The notes beneath the pieces are model-generated. The model did not search any database. It worked only from the letters and a program-made list of their open reading frames with translations, and was not told where the DNA came from. Positions 17,993 to 26,038 of a DNA stretch of 64,000 nucleotides are shown in pieces. Where the stretch lies: contig NZ_SMYN01000014.1 of the NCBI RefSeq assembly GCF_004959935.1, positions 16,280 through 80,279 of the forward strand, in the 5' to 3' direction. The stretch's first letter is position 1. The number at the start of each line of letters is the position of its first letter. This DNA is from Falsirhodobacter xinxiangensis (GTDB taxonomy: Bacteria > Pseudomonadota > Alphaproteobacteria > Rhodobacterales > Rhodobacteraceae). The position numbers were made by a program, and so were the translations under genes.

Positions 17993-18038
17993 AAAAAAAG
18001 GCGCTGCGACAGCAGGGTTGACCATGCTATCGAGCGCC
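17993..18038 (-). terminator. intrinsic terminator (attenuator) in the cobA-nas leader
   Basis: Read on the minus strand, the 5' arm GGCGCTCGATAGCA (18038-18025) pairs with the 3' arm TGCTGTCG-C-AGCGCC (18014-18000), a 14-bp stem with one bulged C, one G-U pair and a 10-base loop. It is followed at once by seven T residues (17999-17993). It sits inside the leader, 48 bp before cobA, with no gene upstream that it could serve. It is therefore best read as an attenuator. Its 5' arm shares bases 18031-18038 with the second hexaloop hairpin, so the two structures cannot form together. Confidence 0.85.
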
Positions 18039-18090
18039 GTTGCTCGGATGTCGGGGGGGGGAAGGTGCAAGGAACGCCGTTGTCGCCTGC
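18031..18090 (-). promoter_or_regulatory. tandem hexaloop hairpins: predicted ANTAR (NasT-type) antiterminator target
   Basis: On the minus strand, hairpin P1 (18090-18067) is GCAGGCGAC, loop AACGGC, GTTCCTTGC, pairing eight of nine positions including two G-U. Hairpin P2 (18046-18031) is CGAGC, loop AACGGC, GCTCG, a perfect five-pair stem. Both loops are the same hexamer with A at position 1 and G at position 4, the hallmark of RNA targets of ANTAR-domain antiterminators such as NasR, NasT and EutV. P2 overlaps the 5' arm of the terminator that follows, so stabilising P1-P2 would let transcription reach cobA-narK-nirB-nirD-nasA. A run of nine C (18061-18053) separates the hairpins. The ANTAR protein is not in this window. 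Confidence 0.8.
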
Positions 18091-18670
18091 TTGTCCTTCG
18101 ATGTTGGGCGTCGGTTCCCGCGACGTCAACCAGAACGGGCCTGGATTGCCGCCCGTGCATCGAATGCTTAATTTTTGGTGGATCACGACAGGTCCGGGTC
18201 AAAAACTGACCCGTCGAAGAACGTGTGAGGCGAAAGAATCACCCGTCCGGCGGACGCAGGATGCAGTCCGAGTTCGGACACCGCCCCTTCGATCCGCGAC
18301 GAGGCGGCGGGAAGATCGGTCCCGAAGAAGGCCCTGCGTCGTCGCGCGCCGATCCGTTCGGTCTGACTGCGCCACGCAGAAGGCTATTCCCCGCCTTGAA
18401 AACTTGTTTCACAGCTCTGCGATCGGGGAATGATCACGATAAGCATTGCACTTCCCGAGCTTACGCACGTTAGGACGGATTTTTGTCTCCCGCATCAACT
18501 TCACGCGAGTGGAAACTCGGAGCTGTTCTCAAAGCTTCAACACAGCCTGGCTCGCAGCCGCAACTGCGCAGACTTTTTAGACTGAAGTTTGGAGCTAGGC
18601 GTTCTGGGTGCCACAAAGGAAGAAATGTGGCCAGAAAGGAAGATTACCGTGGCAATCCACAATTTCTATT
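18091..18670. other. 580-bp non-coding stretch between nas leader and tRNA-Pro
   Basis: Apart from the inverted repeat at 18195-18213, no gene, RNA or mobile-element remnant is recognisable. The promoter of the nas operon must lie in its left part; I found no good sigma-54 (GG-N10-GC) pair and no clean sigma-70 pair. The right part (about 18390-18670) is visibly less GC-rich than the flanking genes and has no reading frame with family character. Confidence 0.5.
18195..18213. repeat. perfect 7-bp inverted repeat upstream of the nas leader
   Basis: CGGGTCA, five bases, TGACCCG: a perfect palindrome about 105 bp upstream of hairpin P1. On the minus strand it contains TTGACC, which could be a -35 element for the nas operon, but no convincing -10 lies at the right distance. 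It could be an operator or a small hairpin. I do not recognise it as a known NtrC or Fnr site. Confidence 0.4.
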
Positions 18671-18747
18671 TGGTCGGAGCGAGAGGATTCGAACCTCCGA
18701 CCCCCTGCTCCCGAAGCAGGTGCGCTACCAGGCTGCGCTACGCTCCG
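18671..18747 (-). tRNA. tRNA-Pro (anticodon CGG)
   Basis: The minus strand folds as a complete tRNA. The acceptor arm CGGAGCG/CGCTCCG is followed by discriminator A and an encoded CCA. The D-arm contains GCGCAGCCTGGTAGCGC, the anticodon stem CCTGC/GCAGG encloses TTCGGGA with anticodon CGG, and the T-arm has GGTTCGAATCC. Total length is 77 with CCA. CGG reads CCG proline codons. It stands alone between leuB and the nas leader; no integrase or duplicated 3' end is seen beside it. Confidence 0.97.
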
Positions 18748-18915
18748 ACCGTGTGCGGGGGGTTAAACCGAAGCTTGGCGGTTGGCAAGGGGCATTTTGA
18801 GGATTGCGAGGCTCCGGCTGCTTTTAGGGTCCCAAGGCGCTCGTCGGGAGGGGAACCGATGTCGGTGATCGGCATTTTTTTGTGATGAAATACGCCGATA
18901 GCGATGCGGTTCTGG

Positions 18916-18944
18916 CTGCGGGTCTGCGCTAGGCGGACCCGCAG
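18916..18944 (-). terminator. hairpin directly downstream of leuB
   Basis: CTGCGGGTC (18916-18924) and GACCCGCAG (18936-18944) form a perfect nine-pair stem with an 11-base loop, six bases past the leuB stop. There is no T-tract on the minus strand, so it may be a transcript-end stabiliser or a Rho-assisted terminator rather than a classical intrinsic one. The stretch from here to the tRNA (18748-18915) shows no gene. Confidence 0.5.
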
Positions 18945-18950
18945 GACCAA

Positions 18951-20057
18951 TCAGAGGGATGCGTCCAATGCGGCGATGATCGCATCACCCATTTCGGCGG
19001 TCGAGATGGGGCTGCCGCCTTCGGGGCCCATGAGGTCGGCGGTGCGCAGGCCGTCAGCCAGAACCCGCTCGACGGCGCGCTCCAGGCGGTCCGCCTCGCC
19101 TCCGAGGTCGAAGGAGTAGCGCAGCGCCATGGCAAAGCTGAGGATCGTCGCGATCGGGTTCGCCTTGCCTTGCCCCGCAATGTCGGGGGCGGAGCCGTGG
19201 ACCGGCTCATACAACGCTTTGGGTCGGCCATTGGCCATCGGGGCGCCCAAGGACGCCGAAGGCAGCATCCCAAGCGAGCCGGTCAGCATCGCCGCCGCGT
19301 CGGACAGGAGGTCGCCGAACAGGTTGTCGGTCACGATCACGTCGAACTGTTTCGGATTGCGGACGAGCTGCATCAGCCCGTTATCGGCATACATGTGCGA
19401 CAGGGCGACGTCCGGGTATTCCTCGGCGCCGATCTTGGTCACTTCCTCGCGCCACAGCACGCCCGATTCCATGACGTTGGCCTTTTCCATCGAACAGACG
19501 CGGCCATTCCGGCGGCGGGCCATCTCGAAGGCGGAACGGGCGATACGGCGGATCTCGTTGGTGGTGTAACGTTGGGTGTTGATGCCGATGCGGCCGCCCT
19601 CGTTGTCGTCGATGATCCCACGCGGCTCTCCGAAATAGACACCCGAAGTCAGCTCGCGCACGATGACGATGTCGAGGCCCGACACCACATCGCGCTTCAG
19701 CGACGAGAAGTCGGCAAGCGCCTCGAAGCACTGCGCGGGGCGAAGGTTGGCGTAAAGGTCCATCTCCTTGCGGATGCGCAGCAGGCCCGCCTCGGGGCGT
19801 TTGGAATATTCCACGCCGTCGTATTTCGGGCTGCCCACCGCGCCCAGCAGCACCGCGTCCACCGCCTGTGCACGCGTCAACGTCTCGTCCGACAGGGGCA
19901 CGCCGAATGCGTCATAGGATGCGCCGCCGATCAGCCCCTCCTGCACGTCGAAGGCGATGCCGCGCGTGCCCAGCCAGTCGATGATCTTGCGGACCTCGGC
20001 CATGACTTCGGGACCGATGCCGTCGCCCGGCAGGATAAGGATGGACGGGTTGGCCAA
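18951..20057 (-). CDS. leuB: 3-isopropylmalate dehydrogenase
   Basis: A 368-residue NAD-dependent decarboxylating dehydrogenase of leucine synthesis. It opens with [17 protein letters not shown], and has [13 protein letters not shown] and the substrate and metal region [20 protein letters not shown], followed by [12 protein letters not shown] for NAD specificity. The start is a TTG at 20057 with AAGGAG seven bases upstream; an in-frame TTG six codons further up would place the ribosome site inside the gene. It is a single gene here, with leuC/leuD not visible. The product acts in the cytoplasm as a dimer. Confidence 0.95.
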   Translation of the reverse strand: MANPSILILPGDGIGPEVMAEVRKIIDWLGTRGIAFDVQEGLIGGASYDAFGVPLSDETLTRAQAVDAVLLGAVGSPKYDGVEYSKRPEAGLLRIRKEMDLYANLRPAQCFEALADFSSLKRDVVSGLDIVIVRELTSGVYFGEPRGIIDDNEGGRIGINTQRYTTNEIRRIARSAFEMARRRNGRVCSMEKANVMESGVLWREEVTKIGAEEYPDVALSHMYADNGLMQLVRNPKQFDVIVTDNLFGDLLSDAAAMLTGSLGMLPSASLGAPMANGRPKALYEPVHGSAPDIAGQGKANPIATILSFAMALRYSFDLGGEADRLERAVERVLADGLRTADLMGPEGGSPISTAEMGDAIIAALDASL

Positions 20058-20112
20058 GGGGACGCTCCTTTTCAAAAGATTGCGTCTGGCCTAGCTTTTC
20101 GGCAACGAACGG

Positions 20113-20328
20113 TCAAGGAGCGGGGCGAACCTGCGGGGCCGCCTCGATCACCAGCGGGCGGAAACCCTCGCCCCCGGCCGCGATCATGGCAAAGAACTGG
20201 CGGCGCATCCGCGGCTCCCAATAGTCGTTGATATGGCCTGCCACACCGGCGACGCCCTCGTCATGCGGCTTGGACTCCATGAACAACGCGATCTGGTTGG
20301 CCATGTGGATCAACTTGTCAGGCGACAT
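20113..20328 (-). CDS. fdsD: formate dehydrogenase delta subunit
   Basis: A 71-residue protein starting MSPDKLIHMANQIALFM, with IAGHINDYWEPRMR-like content (GHINDYWEPRMRRQFF) that marks the FdsD family. In Rhodobacter capsulatus and Cupriavidus this small subunit belongs to the soluble NAD-dependent molybdenum formate dehydrogenase and helps in assembly or stability of the cofactor-bearing complex. The start lies inside the end of fdhD (11-base overlap), so it is the last gene of the fds operon. Longer frame starts further upstream would run antisense-like through fdhD and were not used. Confidence 0.9.
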   Translation of the reverse strand: MSPDKLIHMANQIALFMESKPHDEGVAGVAGHINDYWEPRMRRQFFAMIAAGGEGFRPLVIEAAPQVRPAP

Positions 20329-21100
20329 CGCGGGCCTTCTCGATACGGTGGGGGTGGGTGAAAATCTCGAAACGGTCGGGGCGGGCGAGGGCGATGAGGG
20401 TGATGCCCGCATCCTGGGCCATCTGCACGGCGTGGGCGGTCGGGGCGGACACGGCGATCAGCACCGGCGCGCCGATGCGGGCGGCTTTCTGCACAAGGTC
20501 GATCGACACGCGGCTGGTCATCACCAGCGCGCCGGTCGGATCGCGGCCCCGCATCGCGCCCGCCAGCTTGTCCAGCGCGTTGTGGCGGCCCACATCCTCG
20601 CGCACCGTAATGCCGTCCGGCGTCCAGAACCCGGCGGCATGAACCGCGCGGGTGGCGTCATGGAACGGCTGATGCGCGGGCAGGGCGGCAATGGCCTCCA
20701 TCACCTGCGACGGCGTCAGCCGCAGGTCGGCCCTGACCGCAGGCGCATCGCGCAGGGCTTCCTCCAGCGAGTCGATGCCGCACAACCCGCAGCCCACCGG
20801 ACCCATCATCGAACGGCGCCGCGAGGTCTGTCGCGCCGCCGCCTCCGGCACCAGCCAAATTTGCAGATCGATCCCGCGCGGGGTCTCCACCGGCGTCACG
20901 CTTTCGATCTCGGCCACCGAGGCGATCCCTTCGGTCAAGGAAAACCCATAGGCGAAATCCACCAGATCGGCGGGCGAGGCCATCATCACCGCCTGCGTGG
21001 ACCCGTTGTAGCTGATCGCGACGGCCACCTCCTCGGCCAGCTGACGCGCGCCCGGACCGCCGGGATGGGCGGTGCGGGGCAGGGGGCGGTAGGGCTTCAT
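20318..21100 (-). CDS. fdhD: formate dehydrogenase accessory sulfurtransferase
   Basis: A 260-residue FdhD/FdsC family protein. The family passes sulfur from a cysteine desulfurase to the molybdenum cofactor and inserts it into formate dehydrogenase. The conserved cysteine pair is in GPVGCGLCGID, and the nucleotide/cofactor region shows REDVGRHNALDKLAGAM and VMTSRVSIDLVQKAA. It starts in an ATGA overlap with fdsA and runs into fdsD. Its place between the catalytic and delta subunits matches fdsGBACD of R. capsulatus, where it is fdsC. Confidence 0.95.
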   Translation of the reverse strand: MKPYRPLPRTAHPGGPGARQLAEEVAVAISYNGSTQAVMMASPADLVDFAYGFSLTEGIASVAEIESVTPVETPRGIDLQIWLVPEAAARQTSRRRSMMGPVGCGLCGIDSLEEALRDAPAVRADLRLTPSQVMEAIAALPAHQPFHDATRAVHAAGFWTPDGITVREDVGRHNALDKLAGAMRGRDPTGALVMTSRVSIDLVQKAARIGAPVLIAVSAPTAHAVQMAQDAGITLIALARPDRFEIFTHPHRIEKARDVA

Positions 21101-23973
21101 TCGGCTGCGGGCAGGATGCGGCGGGACATGACGCTCTGCGCCTCATATCCCTCCTGCCAGTCGGTCGGGCCGTTGGACGGGGTGATCTGCACCGCCGTCA
21201 CCTTGTATTCGGGGCAGTTCGTCGCCCAGTCGGAGAAGTCCGTCGTGATCACGTTCGCCTGCGTCGTCGGGTGGTGGAAGGTGGTGTAGACCACACCCGG
21301 CGAGACGCGATCCGTCAAGAGCGCCCGCAGCGTGGTGTCGCCCGAGCGCGAGGCGAGCCGCACCCAGTCGCCATCCTTGATGCCGCGAACCTCGGCGTCG
21401 TGGGGATGGACCTCCAGCCGGTCCTCGGGATGCCATGCGGTGTTCGCCGTCCGCCGCGTCTGCGCGCCGACGTTGTAATGCGACAGGATGCGCCCCGTGG
21501 TCAGCAGCAGCGGGAAGCGCGGGCCGGTCTTTTCGTCCGTCGCCACGTATTCGGTGTTGATGAACTTGCCCTTGCCGCGCACGAAGCTGTCGATATGCAT
21601 CATCGGCGTGCCCTCCGGCGCAGCGTCGTTGCACGGCCACTGGACCGAGCCCAACTCCTCCAGCCGTTCATAGGTGACGCCTGCGAAACTGGGCGTGGTC
21701 AGCGCGATCTCGTCCATGATCTGCGACGGATGGGTGTAGTGCCATTCCGCACCCATCGCCTGCGCGAACAGCTGCGTCACCTCCCAATCGGCATAGCCAT
21801 TCTTCGGCGCCATGACCTTGCGCACGCGGTTGATCCGGCGTTCGGCATTGGTGAAGGTGCCGTCCTTTTCCAGGAATGACGATCCGGGGAAGAACACATG
21901 CGCATAATTCGCCGTCTCGTTCAGGAACAGGTCATGGACGATCACGCAATCCATCGCCGCGAGCCCCGCCGCGACGTGTTTGGTGTCGGGATCGGATTGC
22001 AGGATGTCCTCGCCTTGGCAATAAAGGCCACGGAACGTGCCCTCCACCGCCGCGTCCAGCATGTTGGGGATGCGCAGGCCCGGCTCGTCGTCGATCTGCA
22101 CGCCCCAGACATGCTCATAGATCGCACGTGCCTCGGCGTTCTTGACGTGCCGATAGCCCGGCAGTTCGTGCGGGAACGATCCCATATCGCAGGACCCCTG
22201 CACGTTGTTCTGCCCGCGCAGGGGGTTCACCCCCACGCCCGGGCGACCGATGTTGCCGGTCAGCATGGCAAGGTTGGCAATGCCGATGACGGTCGTGGAC
22301 CCTTGGCTGTGTTCCGTCACCCCCAGCCCGTAATAGATCGCGCCATTGCCGCCCTTGGCGAACAGCCGCGCCGCCGCGCGAACATCCGCCGCCGGAACGC
22401 CGGTCAGCAGCTCCACCGCCTCGGGCGAATGGTTCGGGCGGGCGATGAACTCGGCATAGTCCTGGAACTCGTCCCAGTCGCAGCGGGTGCGGATGAACTC
22501 CTCGTCCATCAGCCCCTCGGTCACGATCACATGCGCGATGGCGGACACCATCGCGACGTTGGTGCCGGGCTTCAGCGGCAGGTGGTGCTGCGCCTTGACG
22601 TGGGGGCTTTCGACGATGTCCGTGCGGCGCGGGTCGATGACGATCAGCTTCGCCCCCTGGCGCAGGCGTTTCTTCAGACGGCTGGCAAAGACGGGATGCC
22701 CGTCGGTCGGGTTCGCGCCGATGATCATCACGACATCGGTTTCCTCGACGCTGTCGAAATCCTGCGTCCCCGCGCTGGTGCCAAAGGTCTGCCCCAGCCC
22801 GTATCCGGTGGGCGAATGACACACCCGCGCGCAGGTGTCGGTGTTGTTGTTGCGGAAGACCTGACGGGTCAGCTTCTGGACCAGATAGGTTTCCTCGTTC
22901 GTGCAGCGCGACGAGGTGATCACCCCGATCGAATGCCGCCCGTGTTCGGCCTGAATGGCCTTCATCCGGTTCGCGGCGAAGCTCATCGCCTCCTCCCACG
23001 ACACTTCCTTCCACGGATCGTTGATGGAATCGCGGATCATCGGGTTCAGGATGCGGTCCTTGTGCGAGGCATAGCCATAGGCGAACCGCCCCTTGACGCA
23101 GCTATGCCCCCGGTTCGCCTTGCCGTGTTTGTAGGGGACCATGCGGACCAACTCGTCGCCGCGCATCTCGGCCTTGAACGAACAGCCGACGCCGCAATAG
23201 GCGCAGGTGGTTATGACCGAGCGTTCGGGCGTGCCGATCTCTATGATCGACTTTTCCTGCAGAGTCGCGGTGGGGCAGGCCTGCACGCAAGCGCCGCAGG
23301 ACACGCAGTCCGAGGACAGGAAGTCATCCCCCGCCATCCCCGCCGAGACGCGGCTGTCGAAGCCGCGCCCCTCGATGGTCAGGGCGAAGGTGCCCTGCAC
23401 CTCCTCGCACGCGCGGACGCAGCGGTTGCAGACGATGCATTTCGCGGGGTCATAGGTGAAATAGGGGTTGCTGTCGTCTTTCGGGATATAGGCGGGGTCT
23501 GCCTCGCCATTCTCGCGCGGGCGGAAATGCGTCTCGACCGCCTCGTACCGCACGTCGCGCAGGCCGACGGCACCGGCCATGTCCTGCAACTCGCAATCGC
23601 CATTGGCCGAGCAGGTCAGGCAATCGAGCGGGTGGTCCGAGATGTAAAGCTCCATCACCCCGCGCCGCAGTTGCTTCAGCTTGGCGTTCTGGGTGGTGAC
23701 GTTGATGCCTGCCGCGACTGGGGTGGTGCAGGAGGCCGGGGTGCCGTTCCGCCCCTCGATCTCCACCAGACACAAGCGGCAGGAGCCCCAGGCGTCCATG
23801 TTGTCCGAGGCGCACAGCTTCGGCACCGTGATCCCGATTTCCGCGGCGGCGCGCATGATGCTGGTGCCTTCCGGCACCGTGACCTCGAACCCGTCGATGG
23901 TCAGCGTGACCATGTTCTTCGATTTCGACGCAGGGGTGCCGAAGTCGCGGTCGGGGATGATGAAGTCCTTCAT
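21097..23973 (-). CDS. fdsA: formate dehydrogenase alpha (catalytic) subunit, NAD-dependent, Mo-containing
   Basis: A 958-residue enzyme oxidising formate to CO2. The N-terminus carries a NuoG-like [2Fe-2S] domain (GSCRLCLVEIEGR), a His-Cys cluster region (DHPLDCLTCSANGDCELQ) and two ferredoxin clusters (CIVCNRCVRACEE, CVSCGACVQACPT). The catalytic half has its own [4Fe-4S] (CAYCGVGC) and bis-MGD domains. The molybdenum ligand position is Cys in DTCARVCHSP, so no selenocysteine is used. The start at 23973 overlaps fdsB (ATGA). The reducing equivalents pass to FdsB/FdsG and NAD+. Confidence 0.96.
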   Translation of the reverse strand: MKDFIIPDRDFGTPASKSKNMVTLTIDGFEVTVPEGTSIMRAAAEIGITVPKLCASDNMDAWGSCRLCLVEIEGRNGTPASCTTPVAAGINVTTQNAKLKQLRRGVMELYISDHPLDCLTCSANGDCELQDMAGAVGLRDVRYEAVETHFRPRENGEADPAYIPKDDSNPYFTYDPAKCIVCNRCVRACEEVQGTFALTIEGRGFDSRVSAGMAGDDFLSSDCVSCGACVQACPTATLQEKSIIEIGTPERSVITTCAYCGVGCSFKAEMRGDELVRMVPYKHGKANRGHSCVKGRFAYGYASHKDRILNPMIRDSINDPWKEVSWEEAMSFAANRMKAIQAEHGRHSIGVITSSRCTNEETYLVQKLTRQVFRNNNTDTCARVCHSPTGYGLGQTFGTSAGTQDFDSVEETDVVMIIGANPTDGHPVFASRLKKRLRQGAKLIVIDPRRTDIVESPHVKAQHHLPLKPGTNVAMVSAIAHVIVTEGLMDEEFIRTRCDWDEFQDYAEFIARPNHSPEAVELLTGVPAADVRAAARLFAKGGNGAIYYGLGVTEHSQGSTTVIGIANLAMLTGNIGRPGVGVNPLRGQNNVQGSCDMGSFPHELPGYRHVKNAEARAIYEHVWGVQIDDEPGLRIPNMLDAAVEGTFRGLYCQGEDILQSDPDTKHVAAGLAAMDCVIVHDLFLNETANYAHVFFPGSSFLEKDGTFTNAERRINRVRKVMAPKNGYADWEVTQLFAQAMGAEWHYTHPSQIMDEIALTTPSFAGVTYERLEELGSVQWPCNDAAPEGTPMMHIDSFVRGKGKFINTEYVATDEKTGPRFPLLLTTGRILSHYNVGAQTRRTANTAWHPEDRLEVHPHDAEVRGIKDGDWVRLASRSGDTTLRALLTDRVSPGVVYTTFHHPTTQANVITTDFSDWATNCPEYKVTAVQITPSNGPTDWQEGYEAQSVMSRRILPAAE

Positions 23974-25487
23974 TCCGCTGCCTCCTTGTGGGTGGCGGTA
24001 AAGTCGTCGGGGAAATGGTGCAGGGCCGACATCACCGGATAGGGGGTGAAGCCGCCCAGCGCGCAAAGCGATCCGGCCTTCATGGTGTTGCACAGGTCTT
24101 CCAGCAGCGGGATCGCCGAGGCATCGCCGCGTCCGATCCGGTCGATGGTCTCTGCACCGCGCACCGCACCGATCCGGCAGGGGGTGCATTTGCCGCAGGA
24201 TTCGATGGCGCAGAACTCCATCGCGAAACGGGCCATCTTGAGCATGTCGGCGGCATCGTCGAACACCACGATCCCCGCATGGCCGATCAGCCCGTCCTTG
24301 CCCGCGAAATCCTCGTATCCGAAGGGGGTGTCGAACAACGCACGGGGGAAGTAGGCCCCCAAGGGGCCGCCGACCTGCACTGCCTTCACCGGACGGCCGG
24401 AGGCGGTGCCTCCCGCCAGATCGTCGATGATGGTCCCGAGGGTCATGCCGAACGCCGTCTCGAACAGGCCGCCACGTGCGACATTCCCCGCGATCTGCAG
24501 CGGGATCGTCCCGCGCGACCGGCCAAGCCCGAACTCCTTGTAGAACGCCGCGCCCTTTTCCATGACGACCGGGATCGTCGCGAGCGAGATCACGTTGTTC
24601 ACGACCGTCGGCCGCCCCATGAACCCCTGCAATGCGGGCAGCGGCGGCTTCGCCCGCACCACGCCGCGCTTGCCCTCCAGCGAGTTCAGCAGCGCCGTTT
24701 CTTCGCCGCAGACATAGGCCCCGGCGCCGATGCGCAGCTCAAGATCGAAACGGTGGCCACTGCCCAGAACGTCGCCCAGCAGCCCTTCGGTCTTGGCGAT
24801 GCGGATCGCCTTGCCCATCACCTCGTTCGCATCGGGATATTCCGACCGCGAATAGATATAGCCCTTCGTCGCCCCCACCGCGATGCCGGCGATCACCATG
24901 CCCTCGATCACCGTGAAGGGGTCGCCCTCGAAGATCATGCGGTCCGCGAAGGTGCCGCTGTCGCCTTCGTCCGCATTGCAGACGATGTATTTCTGCGGGC
25001 CGGGGGCGTCATGGACGGTCTTCCATTTGATGCCGGTGGGAAAGCCCGCGCCGCCCCGCCCGCGCAGGCCGGATTCCGTGACCTCGGCCACGATCTCGGC
25101 CCCGGTCATCCCAAGCGCGCGGCGCAAACCGGCCAGCCCGCCATGCGCCTCGTATTCCGCCATCGACAACGGATCGATCACGCCGCAGCGGGCAAAGGTC
25201 AGGCGCGTCTGGCGGCGCATCCAGTCCAGATCGTCGGTCCGGCCCAGCGATGGCAGCGTGCCGTCCAGAAGCGCGCCCGCATCCGATGCGTCAAAGGGGC
25301 CATAGGCGACGCGGCCCTCGGGCGTTTCCACCTCGACCAGCGGTTCCAGCCAGACCATGCCGCGGCTGCCGTTGCGGGTGATCTGCACGTCGATGCCACG
25401 GCGCGTCGCCTCGTAGGCGATGGTGCGGGCGACCTCGTCGGCGCCAAGCGCCTTGGCAGCGGCGTCGAGGGGGACGAAGATCCTCAT
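23970..25487 (-). CDS. fdsB: formate dehydrogenase beta subunit (FMN/NADH-binding)
   Basis: A 505-residue homologue of complex I NuoF with an N-terminal thioredoxin-like extension of about 110 residues. The NADH/FMN site is visible as GRGGAGFPTGIKW, the FMN region as CNADEGDSGTFADR and GAYVCGEETALLNSLEGKRG, and the [4Fe-4S] ligands as ESCGKCTPCRIG. It takes electrons from FdsA and reduces NAD+. Both ends overlap neighbours by ATGA, showing tight coupling within fdsGBA. Confidence 0.95.
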   Translation of the reverse strand: MRIFVPLDAAAKALGADEVARTIAYEATRRGIDVQITRNGSRGMVWLEPLVEVETPEGRVAYGPFDASDAGALLDGTLPSLGRTDDLDWMRRQTRLTFARCGVIDPLSMAEYEAHGGLAGLRRALGMTGAEIVAEVTESGLRGRGGAGFPTGIKWKTVHDAPGPQKYIVCNADEGDSGTFADRMIFEGDPFTVIEGMVIAGIAVGATKGYIYSRSEYPDANEVMGKAIRIAKTEGLLGDVLGSGHRFDLELRIGAGAYVCGEETALLNSLEGKRGVVRAKPPLPALQGFMGRPTVVNNVISLATIPVVMEKGAAFYKEFGLGRSRGTIPLQIAGNVARGGLFETAFGMTLGTIIDDLAGGTASGRPVKAVQVGGPLGAYFPRALFDTPFGYEDFAGKDGLIGHAGIVVFDDAADMLKMARFAMEFCAIESCGKCTPCRIGAVRGAETIDRIGRGDASAIPLLEDLCNTMKAGSLCALGGFTPYPVMSALHHFPDDFTATHKEAAE

Positions 25488-25945
25488 GCCCGCATCTCCT
25501 CGACCAGCGCATCGAAACGCGCTTCGTCCAGCCGCCCGACCACGCGCCCGTCCACCAGCGCGGCAGGGCCGCAGGCGCAAAGGCCAAGGCAGAAGACAGG
25601 CTCCAGCGTCACGTTGCCATCGACGGTCGTGGCGTTCCAGTCGCAGCCGAGCCGTTCGCGTGCGTGATCGGCCAGCGCATCCGCGCCGCGCGCCTGGCAC
25701 GCCTCGGCCCGGCACAGCTTGACCACATGGCGGCCCGCGCGTTCGGTTCGGAAATCGTGATAGAAGCTCATGACGCCATGCACCTCGGCACGGGACAGGT
25801 TCAGCCCCTTGGCGATGATCGGCAGCGCCTCTTGCGGGACATGGCCGAACGCCTCCTGCACGGCATGGAAGATCGGCAGCAGCGGCCCTTCCATGCCGTC
25901 ATGTTCGGCAAGAATCTCTCCGACCCGCACGGCAACGTCTTGCAT
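25484..25945 (-). CDS. fdsG: formate dehydrogenase gamma subunit ([2Fe-2S], NuoE-like)
   Basis: A 153-residue NuoE-type thioredoxin-fold protein. The [2Fe-2S] ligands lie in VKLCRAEACQARG and PVFCLGLCACGPAALVDG, giving the C-x4-C and C-x3-C pairs of the family; the N-terminal helical part contains EAFGHVPQEAL and MSFYHDFRTE. It is the first gene of the fds operon, 93 bp after a LysR-type regulator read in the same direction. The intervening 93 bp hold the ribosome-binding site and possibly a promoter, not resolved here. Confidence 0.95.
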   Translation of the reverse strand: MQDVAVRVGEILAEHDGMEGPLLPIFHAVQEAFGHVPQEALPIIAKGLNLSRAEVHGVMSFYHDFRTERAGRHVVKLCRAEACQARGADALADHARERLGCDWNATTVDGNVTLEPVFCLGLCACGPAALVDGRVVGRLDEARFDALVEEMRA

Positions 25946-26038
25946 CTGGCTAACCCCTCCCCGGCCTCGCTGGGGCAGAGTTTGCGCTGGAACAATAGGG
26001 AAATCAATGTGGATGACCCGTCAGGTGATAGGCAGCGC

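Noticed and set aside
18100..18250. Sigma-54 promoter for the nas operon
   Set aside because: No GG-N10-GC pair with flanking consensus on the minus strand in the upstream region.
18390..18750. Integrated island at the tRNA-Pro gene
   Set aside because: No integrase, no duplicated tRNA 3' end and no phage-like genes on either side.
22800..22870. Possible selenocysteine codon in the formate dehydrogenase
   Set aside because: The active-site position in DTCARVCHSP is an ordinary Cys codon, and no in-frame TGA is present.
13172..24042. Other long plus-strand frames opposite nirB and fdsA (700 codons or more)
   Set aside because: Shadow frames of well-supported minus-strand enzymes; no ribosome sites or family motifs.
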